Notes under the pieces: model-generated
The model's database searches: none
Seen by the model: only the letters and a program-made list of their open reading frames with translations
Told to the model about the DNA's origin: nothing
NCBI GenBank assembly: GCA_944990035.1
Contig: CALYLX010000151.1
Location: forward strand, 1 to 61,626
DNA from: Clitopilus passeckerianus
Taxonomy: Eukaryota; Basidiomycota; Agaricomycetes; Agaricales; Entolomataceae
Reading direction: 5' to 3'
Length of the DNA: 61,626 bases
Made by a program: the position numbers and the translations under genes
Shown: piece after piece, positions 1 to 11,384 of the stretch
How positions within the stretch are numbered: the first letter of the stretch is position 1
How the letters are laid out: every line of letters begins with the position of its first letter

Positions 1-344
1 TGGAAAGCAGCAGCATGGTGCTGCATGGTGGTCGTCAACTGTGAAGATGCCGCGACAAACTTGGCGCGATAATGTACCGGTTGAGGAGTTTGATGGGTAT
101 GCATGTGTCCTCTCATGCCTTCGCTTGAGTGTTTCCTCGCAAGTCATCTCAGTTTTGATACTGTATGTAGGACAGAAGGCCGAATCATTTCCATTCAGTC
201 GGATATCTAGGTACTTGCTTGGGTTGCCGCCAGACGGCCAGCGTTAAATACAGGTAAATTAGTATATATCGTGAATCGTAACGATCATATTGTTAGTATA
301 CAGCATCGATTCCAATCCCATTACGTCCTCAAAAAATCGAGCAT
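1..344. other. Window edge and ERG3 downstream region, no gene seen
   Basis: AT-rich sequence 3' of the sterol desaturase. The only open frame, a 68-codon stretch starting near position 41, has no recognisable protein character. The region probably holds the 3' UTR of the minus-strand gene. Confidence 0.5.
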
Positions 345-1569
345 CTATTGACTCTTGGCCTTTTCCAAAGCTTGCACCTCCAGCAGAGGGTCAAGAGAAG
401 ATTCGGGTTGACGGTACGAGCCACCGGTACGGTCCGCCCATGTGAAGTACTAGATAGGAAATAGCTCAGTTTTGGAAACGATGATGAGCGCTTGATCGAC
501 ATTACCTGTCCATAATTGACAGTGAAGTAAAGGTGATGTAATGTATGGTGTGCAGGGCCGTTGATAACTTTTTCGAGCGCATGACCAGTGATCATGTCCG
601 AGTCGTGAATCTGCGGGTGGGCATGAGCGGCCGGCCACAAAGGAAATGAAGGGAAGACTTACAAAGATACTCCAGAAATTGACAAGGACGAAGAGGACGA
701 GGTAAAGCATCCTATGTAAGGGGAAGAGGAAGATGAAGAGGTGGTAAGGTACTGATTGGAGGTATCCGTCAACAAAGTGGAACGCGTGGGAGGCAAATGG
801 TGTAGGAACTGGGGTGGTGGATGAGTTATACTGCAAGAGGAAGAGAAGAATGGGACGTACTGAGCCATTTGTGGTGGGGCTTGTGGATTGTCTTGTAGAT
901 GGCGGGGTGGTGTAACCCTCGGTGGACCCAGTAGATCAAGTAATCGGTGAACAAGAGGAAGCTGAATAACAAAACGAACAGTCAACCCCATAACCGAGTT
1001 TACTACGTAAATAGGACTCACAAAGGTACGGACAAGACGAGGTACGTGTAGCCATAGGTGTCCACTCCGTCGTAGAGCTTTGAATAGCCCATGACTTCGC
1101 CTTGGAACCATGGAAGTGTGAGAACCGTCATGCCTGGGAATGCACGCAAGCTGCACTGGATTTCTAGCTTGACCTGATTCTTCAAGAACCGAGGATGCTT
1201 CATCATCTCATGGTTGAAGATGAAGGTGTATGATAGCCATGCGAAGAGGAAGTAGAGGATGTGAATTCCAACGAGTGTTATTACACTCAATGAAAGAACT
1301 TGTCGTGGAACGTAGTCGCGTGGCCATGCTGATATTTGAGCCAAAGGTATTGCAGACATTGACGCGAGCTCATCGACAGAAATTTGAGGATGTGGTAGCT
1401 GTGATACGAGTTGCGACCATGTTGATGATGAGCCAGTACCAATGGGCATGACGACAGTACTGTTCTGCACAAACGATGATGCTGTGCTAGAGAACGCGGA
1501 GAGAGGTACAAGTTTTGCCCAAACCTTGTCGAAGACAAGGTCGTCTGCTATTGAGAGTACGAGGTCCAT
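345..1569 (-). CDS. ERG3: C-5 sterol desaturase (lathosterol oxidase)
   Basis: Introduces the C5(6) double bond late in ergosterol synthesis; an ER membrane di-iron enzyme of the fatty acid hydroxylase superfamily. Five exons fit cleanly: 1569-1022, 961-861, 808-663, 610-506 and 449-345, with GT-AG introns of 47-61 nt, giving 334 residues, normal for ERG3. All three histidine boxes are visible: HRGLHH followed by HKPHHKW in exon 2, and HHTLHHLYF with VNYGQ in exon 4. Further ERG3 hallmarks are the PFASHAFH and VDGYLQS stretch in exon 3 and the ending [12 protein letters not shown]. The start at [10 protein letters not shown] matches the usual N-terminus of the family, and hydrophobic segments follow it. 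Frame is intact throughout, so this is one of the cleanest genes of the window. It is transcribed away from MFS1, sharing a 0.7 kb upstream region. Confidence 0.95.
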
Positions 1570-2270
1570 GTCGTTGAAGGCACCTTGGGCGTCGTTGAAG
1601 ACGGTGAGCGAAGAGAAATGTTGGTCAAGGATCGGACCCGACTCTTTTGTGGGAGAAATTTCGAAAACATTCGCTTGAGTTTATATTCTCTGAGGCGACC
1701 TTGCTATGATCAGGCCACAATATTTTTTCTGGGATCACGTGGTACGGAGTTGAATGATTAGATTCCGGTAGTAAAAGTGATCTGATAACTCCTTGGCAAC
1801 CTAGATATCCCCAGGTCTGTCCATCCAGTTGCGTTCATAAGGACTTTTCATCCTAGAAATGACTTGAGGCAGACCTCGACATCCAAGAAGCGCAGGATGT
1901 CGCGCCACTAACTCGTTTTGTAACTCAGCGCAATTCATTTTATTTGATGGCCCGAGTAGGGCTGCGGCCCGACAAGAAGTGGTACCGTGAAAGGCAACCT
2001 AGCAAGTGGAATGATCATATCATCAGGAACTCATTCAGGCTGTTGACCAGAAAGGTCAGGGGGCGAGGACTCCAGGTCTTTGCTACCCTGGGGCGGATCG
2101 CTTTCTGCTCGCGAGCAGCTGTACCATCGAACCACAACGGTTATGGCCTCGGGTCGGGTAAACGTGCCGGCTGTCGAGTCATGCACAACAACGACGTTGA
2201 CTCATCCAACGCTACGCACTACAAAGACCCCATGACGGGATGGTCCTGAAGCCAGGCAGACAAAGACGAG
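1570..2270. promoter_or_regulatory. Shared upstream region of ERG3 (-) and MFS1 (+)
   Basis: A 0.7 kb stretch between two divergent genes. It contains an E-box inside ATCACGTGGT at 1734-1743, about 165 bp upstream of the ERG3 start codon. This is close to the SREBP-type E-box ATCACGTGA known from sterol gene promoters. The 101-codon open frame from about 1944 has no recognisable protein features and I do not call it. Confidence 0.4.
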
Positions 2271-4017
2271 ATGGATAACACAGAATTATCTGATAACGAA
2301 CAGACACCTTTGATTCAGGCTACGCAGCTGAGAAAGCCGAATCCTCTACCATGGCTGCAAATATACATCGTTCTATTACTCCAAGTTTGCGAACCACTGA
2401 CGAGTCAGTCGATCTATCCGTATATCAACCAGGTAAGAACACAATTCAGTTTAGGGGACGTGGACTGATGATTTCTCTCAGCTCATCAGTGAGCTAGATA
2501 TTGTCCAAGGCGACGAAAAACGAGGTAATATTATGCGGGCCTCGTCGTAAGCCATTTGGATCTCCAATGAGGTTTATCTAACATGGGTTTCGAAGGAATC
2601 TCTGTTTTTTGTAACCGAGGCTTGCACCGTCCTGTATTGGAGTCGGCTTTCTGATCGCGTTGGAAGAAAACCTGTCATGCTCCTAGGTCTTTTTGGTATT
2701 GCGCTATCAATGCTAAGTTTTGGTCTCTCTCGCACCTTCTGGCGACTAGTTCTAAGGTGAATAATTCAGGCTTGTTCTCTTCGACTATCTTTGAAATTGA
2801 ATAACCCCGTTGTAGTCGATGCCTTTGTGGTCTCCTCAACGGCAATGTTGGTGTCATGAAAAGTGCCATGGGGGAGCTTACTGATTCGACCAACCGAGCG
2901 GAAGGGATGGCCCTGATCTCCATCGTTTGGGAAGTTGGTGCCACTCTTGGGTAGGTCCTGGTTCTTGGACAGCGTGGGGCATGGTCTGATATTCCTAGGC
3001 CACTAATTGGAGGCACCCTTGCCAAACCTCACGAGCGTTTCCCTTCCCTTTTACCGGCAAGTTCTTGCAAGACTATCCTTACTTCTTACCTTCCCTGGTG
3101 GTTGCAATATTTGTCTTCGGGGCTTTCACGATGGCTACTTTGGTTTTCGAAGAGGTCCGTGATGTGCTCCCCGACACTCACAGCTCTTCTGAATGAAATC
3201 GACAGAGTCATAAAGGAAGAAAATTCAATCGGGTTCGACCTCAGTTGGAATCATCACAAACCAGCGACCTGACGAAATCAGACGAGCAAGATGAGGCCCT
3301 ACCCCTCCGCAAGCTACTCATCTGGCCCGTGATCATTTCCATCGCAAACCACATCACCCTGGCCTTTCAAACCCTTTGCTTCGCGGCGCTCTTCCCGCTT
3401 TTCCTAGCAATGCCCATCGAAATCGGCGGCCTCGGATTTGACCCGGCCGTTATTGGATACATACTCGGTGCATATGGTGCCCTCACCGGCATCTGGCAAT
3501 TCCTATATTTCGCGAAGGTCGTGTGGTATTTGGGAGAGCGCACGGCGTTCATTTTGGGGATGTCGATGTTCGTTCTATTATTCCCGCTTTTCCCTCTTAC
3601 CAGCTTGCTTGCTAAGTGGGGTGGAGTGACGCCTGTAGTATGGGCCTTGGTCTCTCTAATGGTCATCCTTGTGGCGCTCATGGATGTCTGCTACGGTACG
3701 TATTTCCTGAGTACTTATTCTCGCAATATCTGAACTTTTGAATAGGGTGTATCTTCATTTTCGTCACCTCGTCAGCGCCAAATCGAAGCTCCCTGGGTGC
3801 GACAAACGGCTTGACGCAGACCTGTGTTTCCATAGCCCGCGCCACCGGACCTGCGCTTGCAACTTCGCTGTTCTCTTTTTCTGTGCAAAACAAGGTACTC
3901 GGGGGCTATGGTATCTATTTGATCTTGTGGCCACTCTCCTGCTGTTCAGTGTATCTTGCACTGTACTTGCCAGAGAGGATGTGGCCGGAGCCAGAGGCAG
4001 AATCTACAAGCCATTAG
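2271..4017 (+). CDS. MFS transporter, DHA1 family, sub-type A (MFS1)
   Basis: Twelve-helix major facilitator of the drug:H+ antiporter-1 type related to TetA/SLC46 and plant ZIF1 proteins; substrate not predictable. The protein starts MDNTELSDNEQTPLI, and helix 1 lies near IYIVLLLQVCEPLTSQS. Family motif A is present as SRLSDRVGRKP (about 2640-2670), then GNVGVMKSAMGELTDSTN in the loop after helix 4, and PLIGGTLAKPHERFP before helix 6. The second half begins near LRKLLIWPVIISIANH and ends with LGATNGLTQT and a C-terminal helix, stop at 4017. Several 50-60 nt introns are needed. Two places lose frame by one base: near 2525-2528 (in DEKR..YYAGL) and at the T run 3049-3052 (ERFPSLF.GKF). Both heal with one added base, so I treat the gene as functional. 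MFS2 is its closest relative here. Confidence 0.85.
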
Positions 4018-4262
4018 TCAGAAGCAGATTGGGGCTGTTCGTCACATAACCCATAAACGTGCTGTATAGGAGCTTCTATGAATCATACCGAGGGAATGCA
4101 ATTGCATGTGTTGTCTAGCCGAGTGAAATGGAAGGCTGATAGGGCCACACCCCGTTTGTCAAAATATGGTCTTAAGGTGCTCAGAAAATCAATGATGTTG
4201 TTTCTGGCTTTTAGCTTTAGATCACGTCCACAACGACGTGTATTCTCCAATCATTACTACAG

Positions 4263-4840
4263 CTAAATGCTACGCGTGGGACTAGGAATCTCGGAAGATG
4301 TAGGTTCCTTTGTGTCTGGTGATGGGTTGGCTGCGGGCGAGGACTCTGAATCGGACGGAAGAGCGACAGTAGAATTTCCCTTCGAAGGCGGCGAAGGGGG
4401 AAGGGTGCAGTTCGTTGCTGGTGTCTTCAACGTGCCACCAGTTTGGTCGGGCAAGGCAGTGCTGTTTTTAGATCCATGAGATGATCCAGACGTCGGGCGA
4501 TGGTGGTGTTTGCACGATTTATGATGCGAATGGCAATGTTTCCTGTGAGGCTGGAAGAACTGGACCACCGTTGTCGTGATAACTTCGATAACAATTGCGT
4601 TCTTGCCCAGCATATGCTCGATCGTCGCGATCGTAGTCACCACCAGGGGCGTGTTGACCGATCCTCGAACTTCGATGTTCGGTAGAGACCTCCGTTGTCT
4701 ATACCGTGAACCTTTTAGTCCCAAGAGCTAAGGGATTGTCAGAACAAAGGGACTTACGGGATAGGCGCTGTGTAAACAGAAGCAGCACTGAAAGCGCTTG
4801 CAGCAGCGAAAACTCTGAGTAGCTTTCCAAGGCAAACCAT
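4263..4840 (-). CDS. Small secreted histidine-rich protein
   Basis: Not a family I can name. Two exons, 4840-4758 and 4698-4263, give about 172 residues; the intron uses GTAAGT and a TATAG acceptor, which keeps the frame. The N-terminus MVCLGKLLRVFAAASAFS is a good signal peptide, cleaved probably near SVYTAPIP. It is followed by QRRSLPNIEVRG, where RR could be a Kex2-type processing site. The middle part is hydrophobic and beta-like (VVTTIATIEHML). Then comes a His/Cys cluster, HRKHCHSHHKSCKHHHRP, a plausible metal-binding patch. The tail is Ser/Pro/Thr-rich and low in complexity, as in glycosylated cell-wall or secreted proteins. It lies between two convergent MFS genes. Metal binding is inferred only from composition. 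Confidence 0.6.
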
Positions 4841-5283
4841 CTCTACAGGGGAACTATTTGCAAGTTTGGAAGAAAATGACAGCGGATGAAGACACTTGGG
4901 CTGCCGGAGCCACAAGGATGAAACGGAGGGGAAGGAGCACAGCTGGCGCTTCAGCCTTCGCAACGCTGAGGATTTTATACATTTTCCAGCCAAAAGGAAC
5001 TTCCTGTGTTTTGATCGGCGAAACAGGTACGAGAATGGGAGGTAATCCATGTTTGTTCCTGAAGAAAAGAAAATCTGATCCAAGCAATGATGACCGGCGG
5101 CAGTTTTGGTATTATGTTCAAAGCATTGTATTCCAGCCATCCAGTGTACAAATGTAAGTTTCGTAAATCTCTAGTAACGAAGTAATTCACGCTGGTCATT
5201 TTTAAGGGAATAAAATCGTCAGAGTCATCCAAAACAAACCATGTGATAGATCCATCAAATCTGAAACAATAATCTTCTGGCTC
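4841..5283. other. Intergenic, no gene seen
   Basis: Upstream region of the His-rich protein gene and downstream region of MFS2. Short open frames on both strands overlap one another and show no family features. Confidence 0.5.
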
Positions 5284-7107
5284 CTAGTCCTCCGCTTCCT
5301 CCCACATCTCATTAGGAAGGAAGGTCGCAAGGTAAACAGAGCCGAGCGCTGCACAGAAAAGTATGAGATAGACAGCATAACCACCCAGCAGCTTATGCTG
5401 CACCGAGAACGAGAACAGTGACGTTGCAAGTGCAGGCCCAACTGCCCGTGCGACCGAGACGGTGTTTGGGAAAGCCCGTTTGTGGCTCCCAGAGAATTTT
5501 TGTTGGGGGCTGATGCCGTGATATACATAAATATACAGCCTGAGGGTAAGTAGTCAGTAAACGCCGCAAAGCTGCATTCGAGGGCAGTCAACACACCATA
5601 AGCCATATCCATGAGGGCCATGAGAACAACCATGATCCCAATGCAAACGTACACGGCCTGTGATACGCCATATTGTTGCGCCAATAAGCTGGTCACAGGG
5701 AACATAGCGAACAGGGCCACGAAGGCCGATACGGCCGCAATGAACACCCGCCTTTCACCCAGATAGTGCATAACCTTGGCGAAGTAGAATGCTTGCCAAA
5801 AGCCAGTGAGAGCACCTTGTGTACCCAGGATGTAACCGATGACTGCAGGTTGAAGACCAAGACCACCAATTTCGACGGGCATTGCCATGAAGAGTGGGAA
5901 CAAGGCATTGAGGCAGATATCCTGGAAGGCCAAACTGACATAGTTTGCGATGGATATTACGACGGGATATGTCATGAGTTCGCGGAGTGGAAGAGGCTTG
6001 CTAGTGTTTTGCTGATCTTCATCGCCGCTTTCCGAGGAAGTCGAATCACGTTTGGATCCCCAAAGGTGGATCGTCTTCCTCTTCAATGTCTAAGGGAATA
6101 TGTTCAGTGTATCCGCCTAAACCTGAACCAGCATCAGGGGTGCACCTCTTTGAAGAGAACCAGGGCGAGCAGGAACGTAAACATGACAAAACTGGCCACG
6201 GCTAGGCATGGCAGGAAGTAAGGGTATTCTTTCCAAAATCTGCCCCCGAAGAGTCCTGGGAATCTCTCGTGGGGTTTTGACAGAGTCCCGCCCATGAGAG
6301 GGCTAAGAGCTGCGTTTCAGCATAGGTGTTCGGTAGGCCTTGTGCACACTCTTACCCGACTGTAGCACCAGTAGCCCATACAACCGGCATCAGGGAGAAG
6401 CCCTCTGCTCGATTTGTCGAGTCGGTTAATTCCCCCATTGCACTTTTCATTACGCCTGTCGTCCAAATTAGCTATTGTTGGGTTAACAAATTATCAATGA
6501 CAGACCAATGTTTCCATTGAGTAGTCCGCATACACATCGACTAACCCAACACAGAGATCTGTCAACATTGGGGCCGTCAACCGTCAGAAGTAAGCGGCTC
6601 ACCTTATCACCAAACTCCAAAAGGTGCGGGACAACCCAAAACAGAGCATGGACACGGCGATCCCGAATAGCCCTATGAGTAGGATGGGTTTCCTTCCTAC
6701 ATGATCAGAGGCTCGACTCCATTGAAGAACGGTGAGTGCTTCAGCCACGAAGAATAGGGATTGCTAGCATAGACCGTCGTAGGTGAGCGCTTGTGACAAG
6801 GGTGAAGGGAGAGAGCTCACAATCAATCCGGCGTAGTACCCAACTTTTCTCTCGTCTCCTCCAGTGATATCCAACTCGCTGACCAGCTGTCATCCTCTTC
6901 AGAGCCTTATTCCTGTTAAACTTGGCTGGGACGAACCTGGTTGATGTATGGGTAAATTGACTGGCTAGTCAATGGCTCGCAGACTTGAAGAAGGAGAACA
7001 ATGGAAATCTGAGTCCATGGCAGCGGATTCGGCTTCTTTCGCTGGCGGCGTTGAGGAATTAGAGGTGTTTCTTCGCTGGCAGCTTGGTCACCGCCGTTGG
7101 AAGTCAT
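5284..7107 (-). CDS. MFS transporter, DHA1 family, sub-type A (MFS2)
   Basis: Closest local paralog of MFS1, as shown by the shared KPNPLPW, LLLQVCEPLTSQSIYPYINQ and VVISIAN stretches. I choose ATG 7107 (MTSNGGDQAAS); the upstream codon at 7125 is GTG. Motif A reads SRASDHVGRKP, encoded around 6690-6725. The loop motif MKSAMGELTDSTNRAEG lies near 6400-6455 and GGTLSKPHERFP near 6260-6300. The long C-terminal exon from about 6086 down to 5572 holds four predicted helices with IGGLGLQPAVIGYILG and FYFAKVMHYLGER. The last exon carries LGATNGLSQT and ends at the stop 5284-5286. One base is missing near 5461-5465, where frame changes between NGLSQT and SVARAVGPALATS. Oriented toward MFS1, with the His-rich gene between them. 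Substrate unknown. Confidence 0.85.
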
Positions 7108-8302
7108 GGGAGACTGCAGGTCCACCGACCTTCCAAACTACGTAAACTTGATCTTGAATTCGCAACAATGGGGAGCCCTGAGCGCTAACCGGTTCGGAGC
7201 TACTCGACTCCGGTGCTTCTTTTGTCTGCTCGGTCCTCGAGTCGGACCTCGACAAACCAATGGCAGAACCTGGGCGCGCGATAGCAGGCGATGGGTTTTG
7301 CGACTTCGCATATTTGCCTCCGCTCGAAATTGCCGCTTAAACTTGTAATTTTTAAATTGGAGGAATAGTTGATCCTGAGCGTAGGTGATTGTCCGGATTT
7401 GTTCCATTTCGTAAGCACAGGTTTCCACATCCTCACAGATCCTCATTCTATCTCTCCTGAAAAGACGACTCAATGAGGAGGCATAGTCAACGAGGCTTAG
7501 AGGAGCATGCCACGGGCCCATACGGACTGGAACACCCACTTGATGAAACTACCACGATTGGACCCATTCTGAACCTATAATACTCATTTTTCATTATCAG
7601 CCACTGTCACGGTCAAGCCAGCCGGGGTTGGGGTTGGTGGACGACTGGTGGAAGCATCGGATACTTTTTCAGTGATATTCTGGATTCTCGAGCGTCCGAC
7701 CCACCCACTTCTCCGAGGCTCGGCAGATCAAAACTGGCACACTACCCGCCGGATTTCCCTTTATTATCAGCGCAGACCGGTGGCAGTCATCTGTGGGGGT
7801 TAATGGGGCCGCCGGTATGTAGCCAGTCGAAAGTCCGTTTAATCGATTAACGATCACCTCTGCGACCGTCGGCTGACTGCCTACCTCAGGATCTCTACTC
7901 CGGGCGGCTACAGGTTGCGTCTCGGGATGTTTTAACGGAGTTTGACCTTAAATTGTCTACTCGTCGTCATGATTTGAAGATCGAATGGATTCAACAGAAA
8001 TGACAAGGATTAACCATGGCTTACCGCGGCTTTGGAGGCTGATATGCGATTCGGCAGATTCTTGGAGTATACTCGTCATTTCGATTTTGCAGGTGACCTC
8101 GTTGGTCTCCACGACCGCTGCAGCATGGACCTCAACGTCCCGGCTGGCTTCAAGCCGACGCTCCGTCCATGCATAGACGCTCACAAAGCGGTCCGCCTCC
8201 AGGGCCGTCGTTCACCCAGCCAGTGCGGCGACTGCCCCCAGTGAACCCGGCTTATAAGTGGAAAGTCAACCTAATGGTTGTTCCTGTTACTTGACTTAAG
8301 CA
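7108..8302. promoter_or_regulatory. Divergent intergenic region with TATA-like box of the pectate lyase
   Basis: A 1.2 kb spacer between the starts of MFS2 (-) and the pectate lyase gene (+). A TATA-like CTTATAAG at 8251-8258 sits 45 bp upstream of the lyase ATG. Open frames of 60-130 codons occur on both strands but none shows family features or a coherent exon structure. Confidence 0.45.
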
Positions 8303-9935
8303 ATGCTTTCGTTGTTCACGTTCCTGCTCTTGTCTTTCTGTGGACCCGTATTAGCGGCTTTGACGCCGTATACTGGATCACCGCCATCAACTCTTCCCAG
8401 TCGAAAGCCATTTGGTTTCGCCAGTAGCTCAACTGGAGGCTCAGGACCTGGCTCGGTTGCATACCTTGTATCAAATGCGCCAGATCTCCGGGCAGCTTTG
8501 AAGGTTTCCGGCCACAAAACTATTTACGTCAAGGGAACCATCCATGGCAACCAAACGGACTCCGGGATTGCGGATTGTAAATGGTGCGAATGAGAGCGAT
8601 GGGTAATCCGGTGTTGCAATATTGATCTTTGCAATCAGGTACATTGACAACTCCCCCGTTCCTCAGTACGACTTCACGTACTATATTCTTTCGCTCAATT
8701 CGACCTACATGGATCTTGTGAAGGCGGCGGCTGATGCTAATGGGACGTTCGAAGGGAAGAATGCCACCGAGTATCAGACCTTACTCAAGAAACAGAACGG
8801 GTGGAGAGCGCAAGCTCAAAACACACAAAAGGCATGGGTCAGCATGTCCGTTCTCAATAACACAAGTATCATAGGCTGGGACGCCAACGCAAAACTAGCC
8901 GGAGTCAACCTGAATTTCAATATGGTGAACAATGTACATGGTGTGTTGATCTACGCAGCTCAACGTATGCCTTCGCTTACCGCAAGACAGTGCGAAATCT
9001 GATTCTTGAGCCCCCGAAGGATTGCTTCCCTGCACCAGAGACCTACCCTACCTCATGGAATGCGCGGTGTGTGTTCTATCGTTTGATTTGGTGAAGTACT
9101 GAACGTGAATGTTCCAGATACGATGCCATTTCTTTGGTGACAAGCACGAATATCTGGGTGGACGGGAATATCTTGCAAGATGGGCCAAGCCTCGTACCCC
9201 TGGAGTCGATTCTAAACGGCTGGTATGTTGACCGTTACGACGGCCTCTTTGATGTGGAGGATGGAAGTGACAATATAACGTTCTCCCATGTAAGTCTCTG
9301 CAGCTTGGGGGCTAATTCTGCCCGTTGATGACATAACGCCCAGAACATCGTCCGAAACCACCATAAGTCCCTTCTATGGGGAGGTGGTAACAAGGAGGCA
9401 GACCGTGATCTTGGAAAGATGCATTTCACCGTCTTCGCCAACCATTTTAAGGACTCTCAGTCCCGCAACCCTCTGCTACGATTCGGCGTCGCTCATATCC
9501 AAAATAATCTCTACGAATCCACTAATGGGGCTCCCTAACCACACCTCCCGTTAGCAAATTCGAGAACCATATACAAATGTACAATCAATCCAAGGTCCTG
9601 GTAGCGGGCAATGTTTTTATCAGGATGGCACCTCTGCTAGCGACACGAGTAGGTTATTTACATACAGCGACCTCAAAAGTGCCACCTTGCCTGCTAAACT
9701 TTGTGTCAAGAGCACATCCGCCCTTCCGGCCGGCACCTTCAATGGGCAGTCCGTGGACCTGCAAGCTATTGCCTCTTCGAAGTTCAATACCGCGGTTTCT
9801 GCTGGTTCTGCGGTGTCAGGGGGATTGGTTTTCAACTGTGATGGCCCCGACTTCGTACAACTGTCGATGCCAGCCAGTTTCTCGAGTCCTTCGGCCGTTC
9901 AAAGTTATGTCAGTAGCCAGGCCGGTTCACATTAG
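8303..9935 (+). CDS. Pectate lyase, polysaccharide lyase family 1 (two frame breaks)
   Basis: Secreted enzyme that cleaves pectate by beta-elimination. Signal peptide MLSLFTFLLLSFCGPVLA. Exons: 8303-8583, 8639-8940, 8991-9066, 9118-9289 and 9344-9935. PL1 landmarks are GWDANAKLAGVNLNFNMVNN, CFPAPETYPTSWNARYDAIS, the strand motif NIWVDGN, the calcium-site-like DGLFDVEDGSDNITFSHN, and NHHKSLLWGGG followed by SQSRNPLLRFG. The last exon is broken twice. The frame ends at TAA 9536-9538 after GVAHIQNNLYESTN and resumes as SKFENHIQMYNQSKVLVAGN, and it shifts again after GNVF. One added base at GGGG 9527-9530 and one at TTTTT 9614-9618 restores a continuous protein to the stop at 9935. I think these are sequence errors, but a decaying gene is possible. 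Tail ends with a Ser/Ala-rich region unlike typical short lyases. Confidence 0.8.
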
Positions 9936-10321
9936 TTAGTCGTTACCGTAAGTTATGTCGTTACTCGATCTGACCGTGTATATTACGTCTTTATGAGATA
10001 TTTGGGCTCGCGTAATTTAATTCAAAAAAATAAGTTTGCTTTGCGGGTTGGAATGTGTGCACATGCCCTGAACGAACGAATGCTGCTCACAACGGCTCTG
10101 GCGGAGACAGTCTCTGACGTAACGCGCACTTCCGTCGCGTCAGAGTCGTGTACTTTTCAGAATATGCACGTGATCGTTTAGGGGTCTTCACTGAAATACC
10201 ACATCGACAGGTGTCGGTCAGCTCAAGCCGCTTCATTGCCTTCTTGTTTTCTTCCAAGCTATCGGAATGTCGGAAGCTGATAGTAAAGAAGCCAGTTGTC
10301 TAACCTGCACAAATTTTGACC
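9936..10321. other. Intergenic, no gene seen
   Basis: Pectate lyase 3' region and upstream region of the first CHORD-like gene. Nothing further recognised. Confidence 0.5.
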
Positions 10322-10955
10322 ATGTCAACAGAGATTCCAGCACCCACCAGCTCTGACCATGACCAAGAACCAGAGGTTATTGACTTGACTGGGGACACGG
10401 ACTCCGAATATGAAGAGGGTGATGATGAAACAGGATCCCAGCATTCACAGGACTCCGATAGTTCTGGAATAGAAATTGCTCTAAATGAAACCACTCGAGC
10501 CAAACTGCAAGAAGCCATTCTCGGAGTCAGCGAAATTCGGCTTAGACATATCGTCCAGGCACTTGTGGAGGGGGTTCCGGAGGCAGAGGAAGCTCTTATA
10601 AAAGAGTTGATCACATTGAAGCCGGAGACGTTGGATGTTATTCCTCGCTGGGAGACTTGCGGACGTTGTAATGAGGAGTTCGATATGGCAGCTGGCCGTC
10701 GAGATGGCGAATGCGCGTTTCATCCTGGTATGTGCCTATGGCGCCCTGTTACTGAATTAAATGTTAAAATTTATTGCAGGCACACTTCGGTCTTCAAGAG
10801 AAGATCTGAATGGTGGAGATGGGACCCTTCAGCCTCAACTGGAATCCTTCACATGGAGCTGCTGCAATACAGACTCTACCTCTGGAGGTTGCACTACCGG
10901 CCAGCACCAGCCTGCACTGGCTAAGAAACGGAGACGTGTTGAGGAGGACTCGTAA
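10322..10955 (+). CDS. Acidic nuclear-type protein with CHORD-like zinc domain (copy 1)
   Basis: Not a named gene. Exons 10322-10727 and 10780-10955 give 193 residues; the first in-frame ATG is at 10322. The N-terminus is acidic and contains EVIDLTGDTDSE, which matches a SUMO-interacting motif (hydrophobic core VIDLT plus acidic flank). A helical segment follows (KLQEAILGVSEIRLRHIVQALVEG). The C-terminal domain has ordered ligands C-x2-C, then C-x2-HPG (CAFHPG), then W-x-CC (FTWSCC), and finally GC-x4-H (GGCTTGQH). This pattern resembles the CHORD zinc-binding domain, though the first ligand pair is spaced as C-x2-C rather than C-x4-C. The end KKRRRVEEDS looks like a nuclear localisation signal. 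The intron falls exactly after HPG, as in copy 2. Role unknown. Confidence 0.7.
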
Positions 10956-11384
10956 AACTGATTGTGTCAACTCTTTATGGTCACTCCATGGTCCATAAAG
11001 GTTGATTGTCGCCGGTTGTTAAACCGGCACGTCGTTGGCCTTTCATTTACACCCCGGAATCCCGAAGGGCTGCTTATAGTTTTTATTGTTTTCCGTTCCT
11101 CGATCCGAATGTTTGACTCCTTTGAGTCGTCGGCTAGATCGGTCGGACCGAGAACGTTTATTGTGAGCAATGGCGCCCGGACCCTTGACCTTCCATCCTT
11201 GACTGTCAACTAGCTCGAATCACGCTTGGTACCCACGAGAAACATTCTAGTGACTTTTTGTTATCAGGGGTGGAAAGTAAATTCCCATCAGACATAGCCT
11301 AGATGCACATTCGGTTGATCGCTTTGTCCCTCCGAGAGCTACTTATAGCGCCTCCATTCCATTCCATCCAACACTACTGCTGTC
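10956..11384. other. Intergenic between CHORD-like copies
   Basis: About 430 bp with no coding signal I trust. A weak TATA-like CTTATAG lies at 11342-11348, about 40 bp before the next ATG. Confidence 0.4.

Noticed and set aside
1018..1538. Alternative frames overlapping ERG3
   Set aside because: They are shadows of the desaturase exons; the spliced frame with all three histidine boxes explains the region completely.
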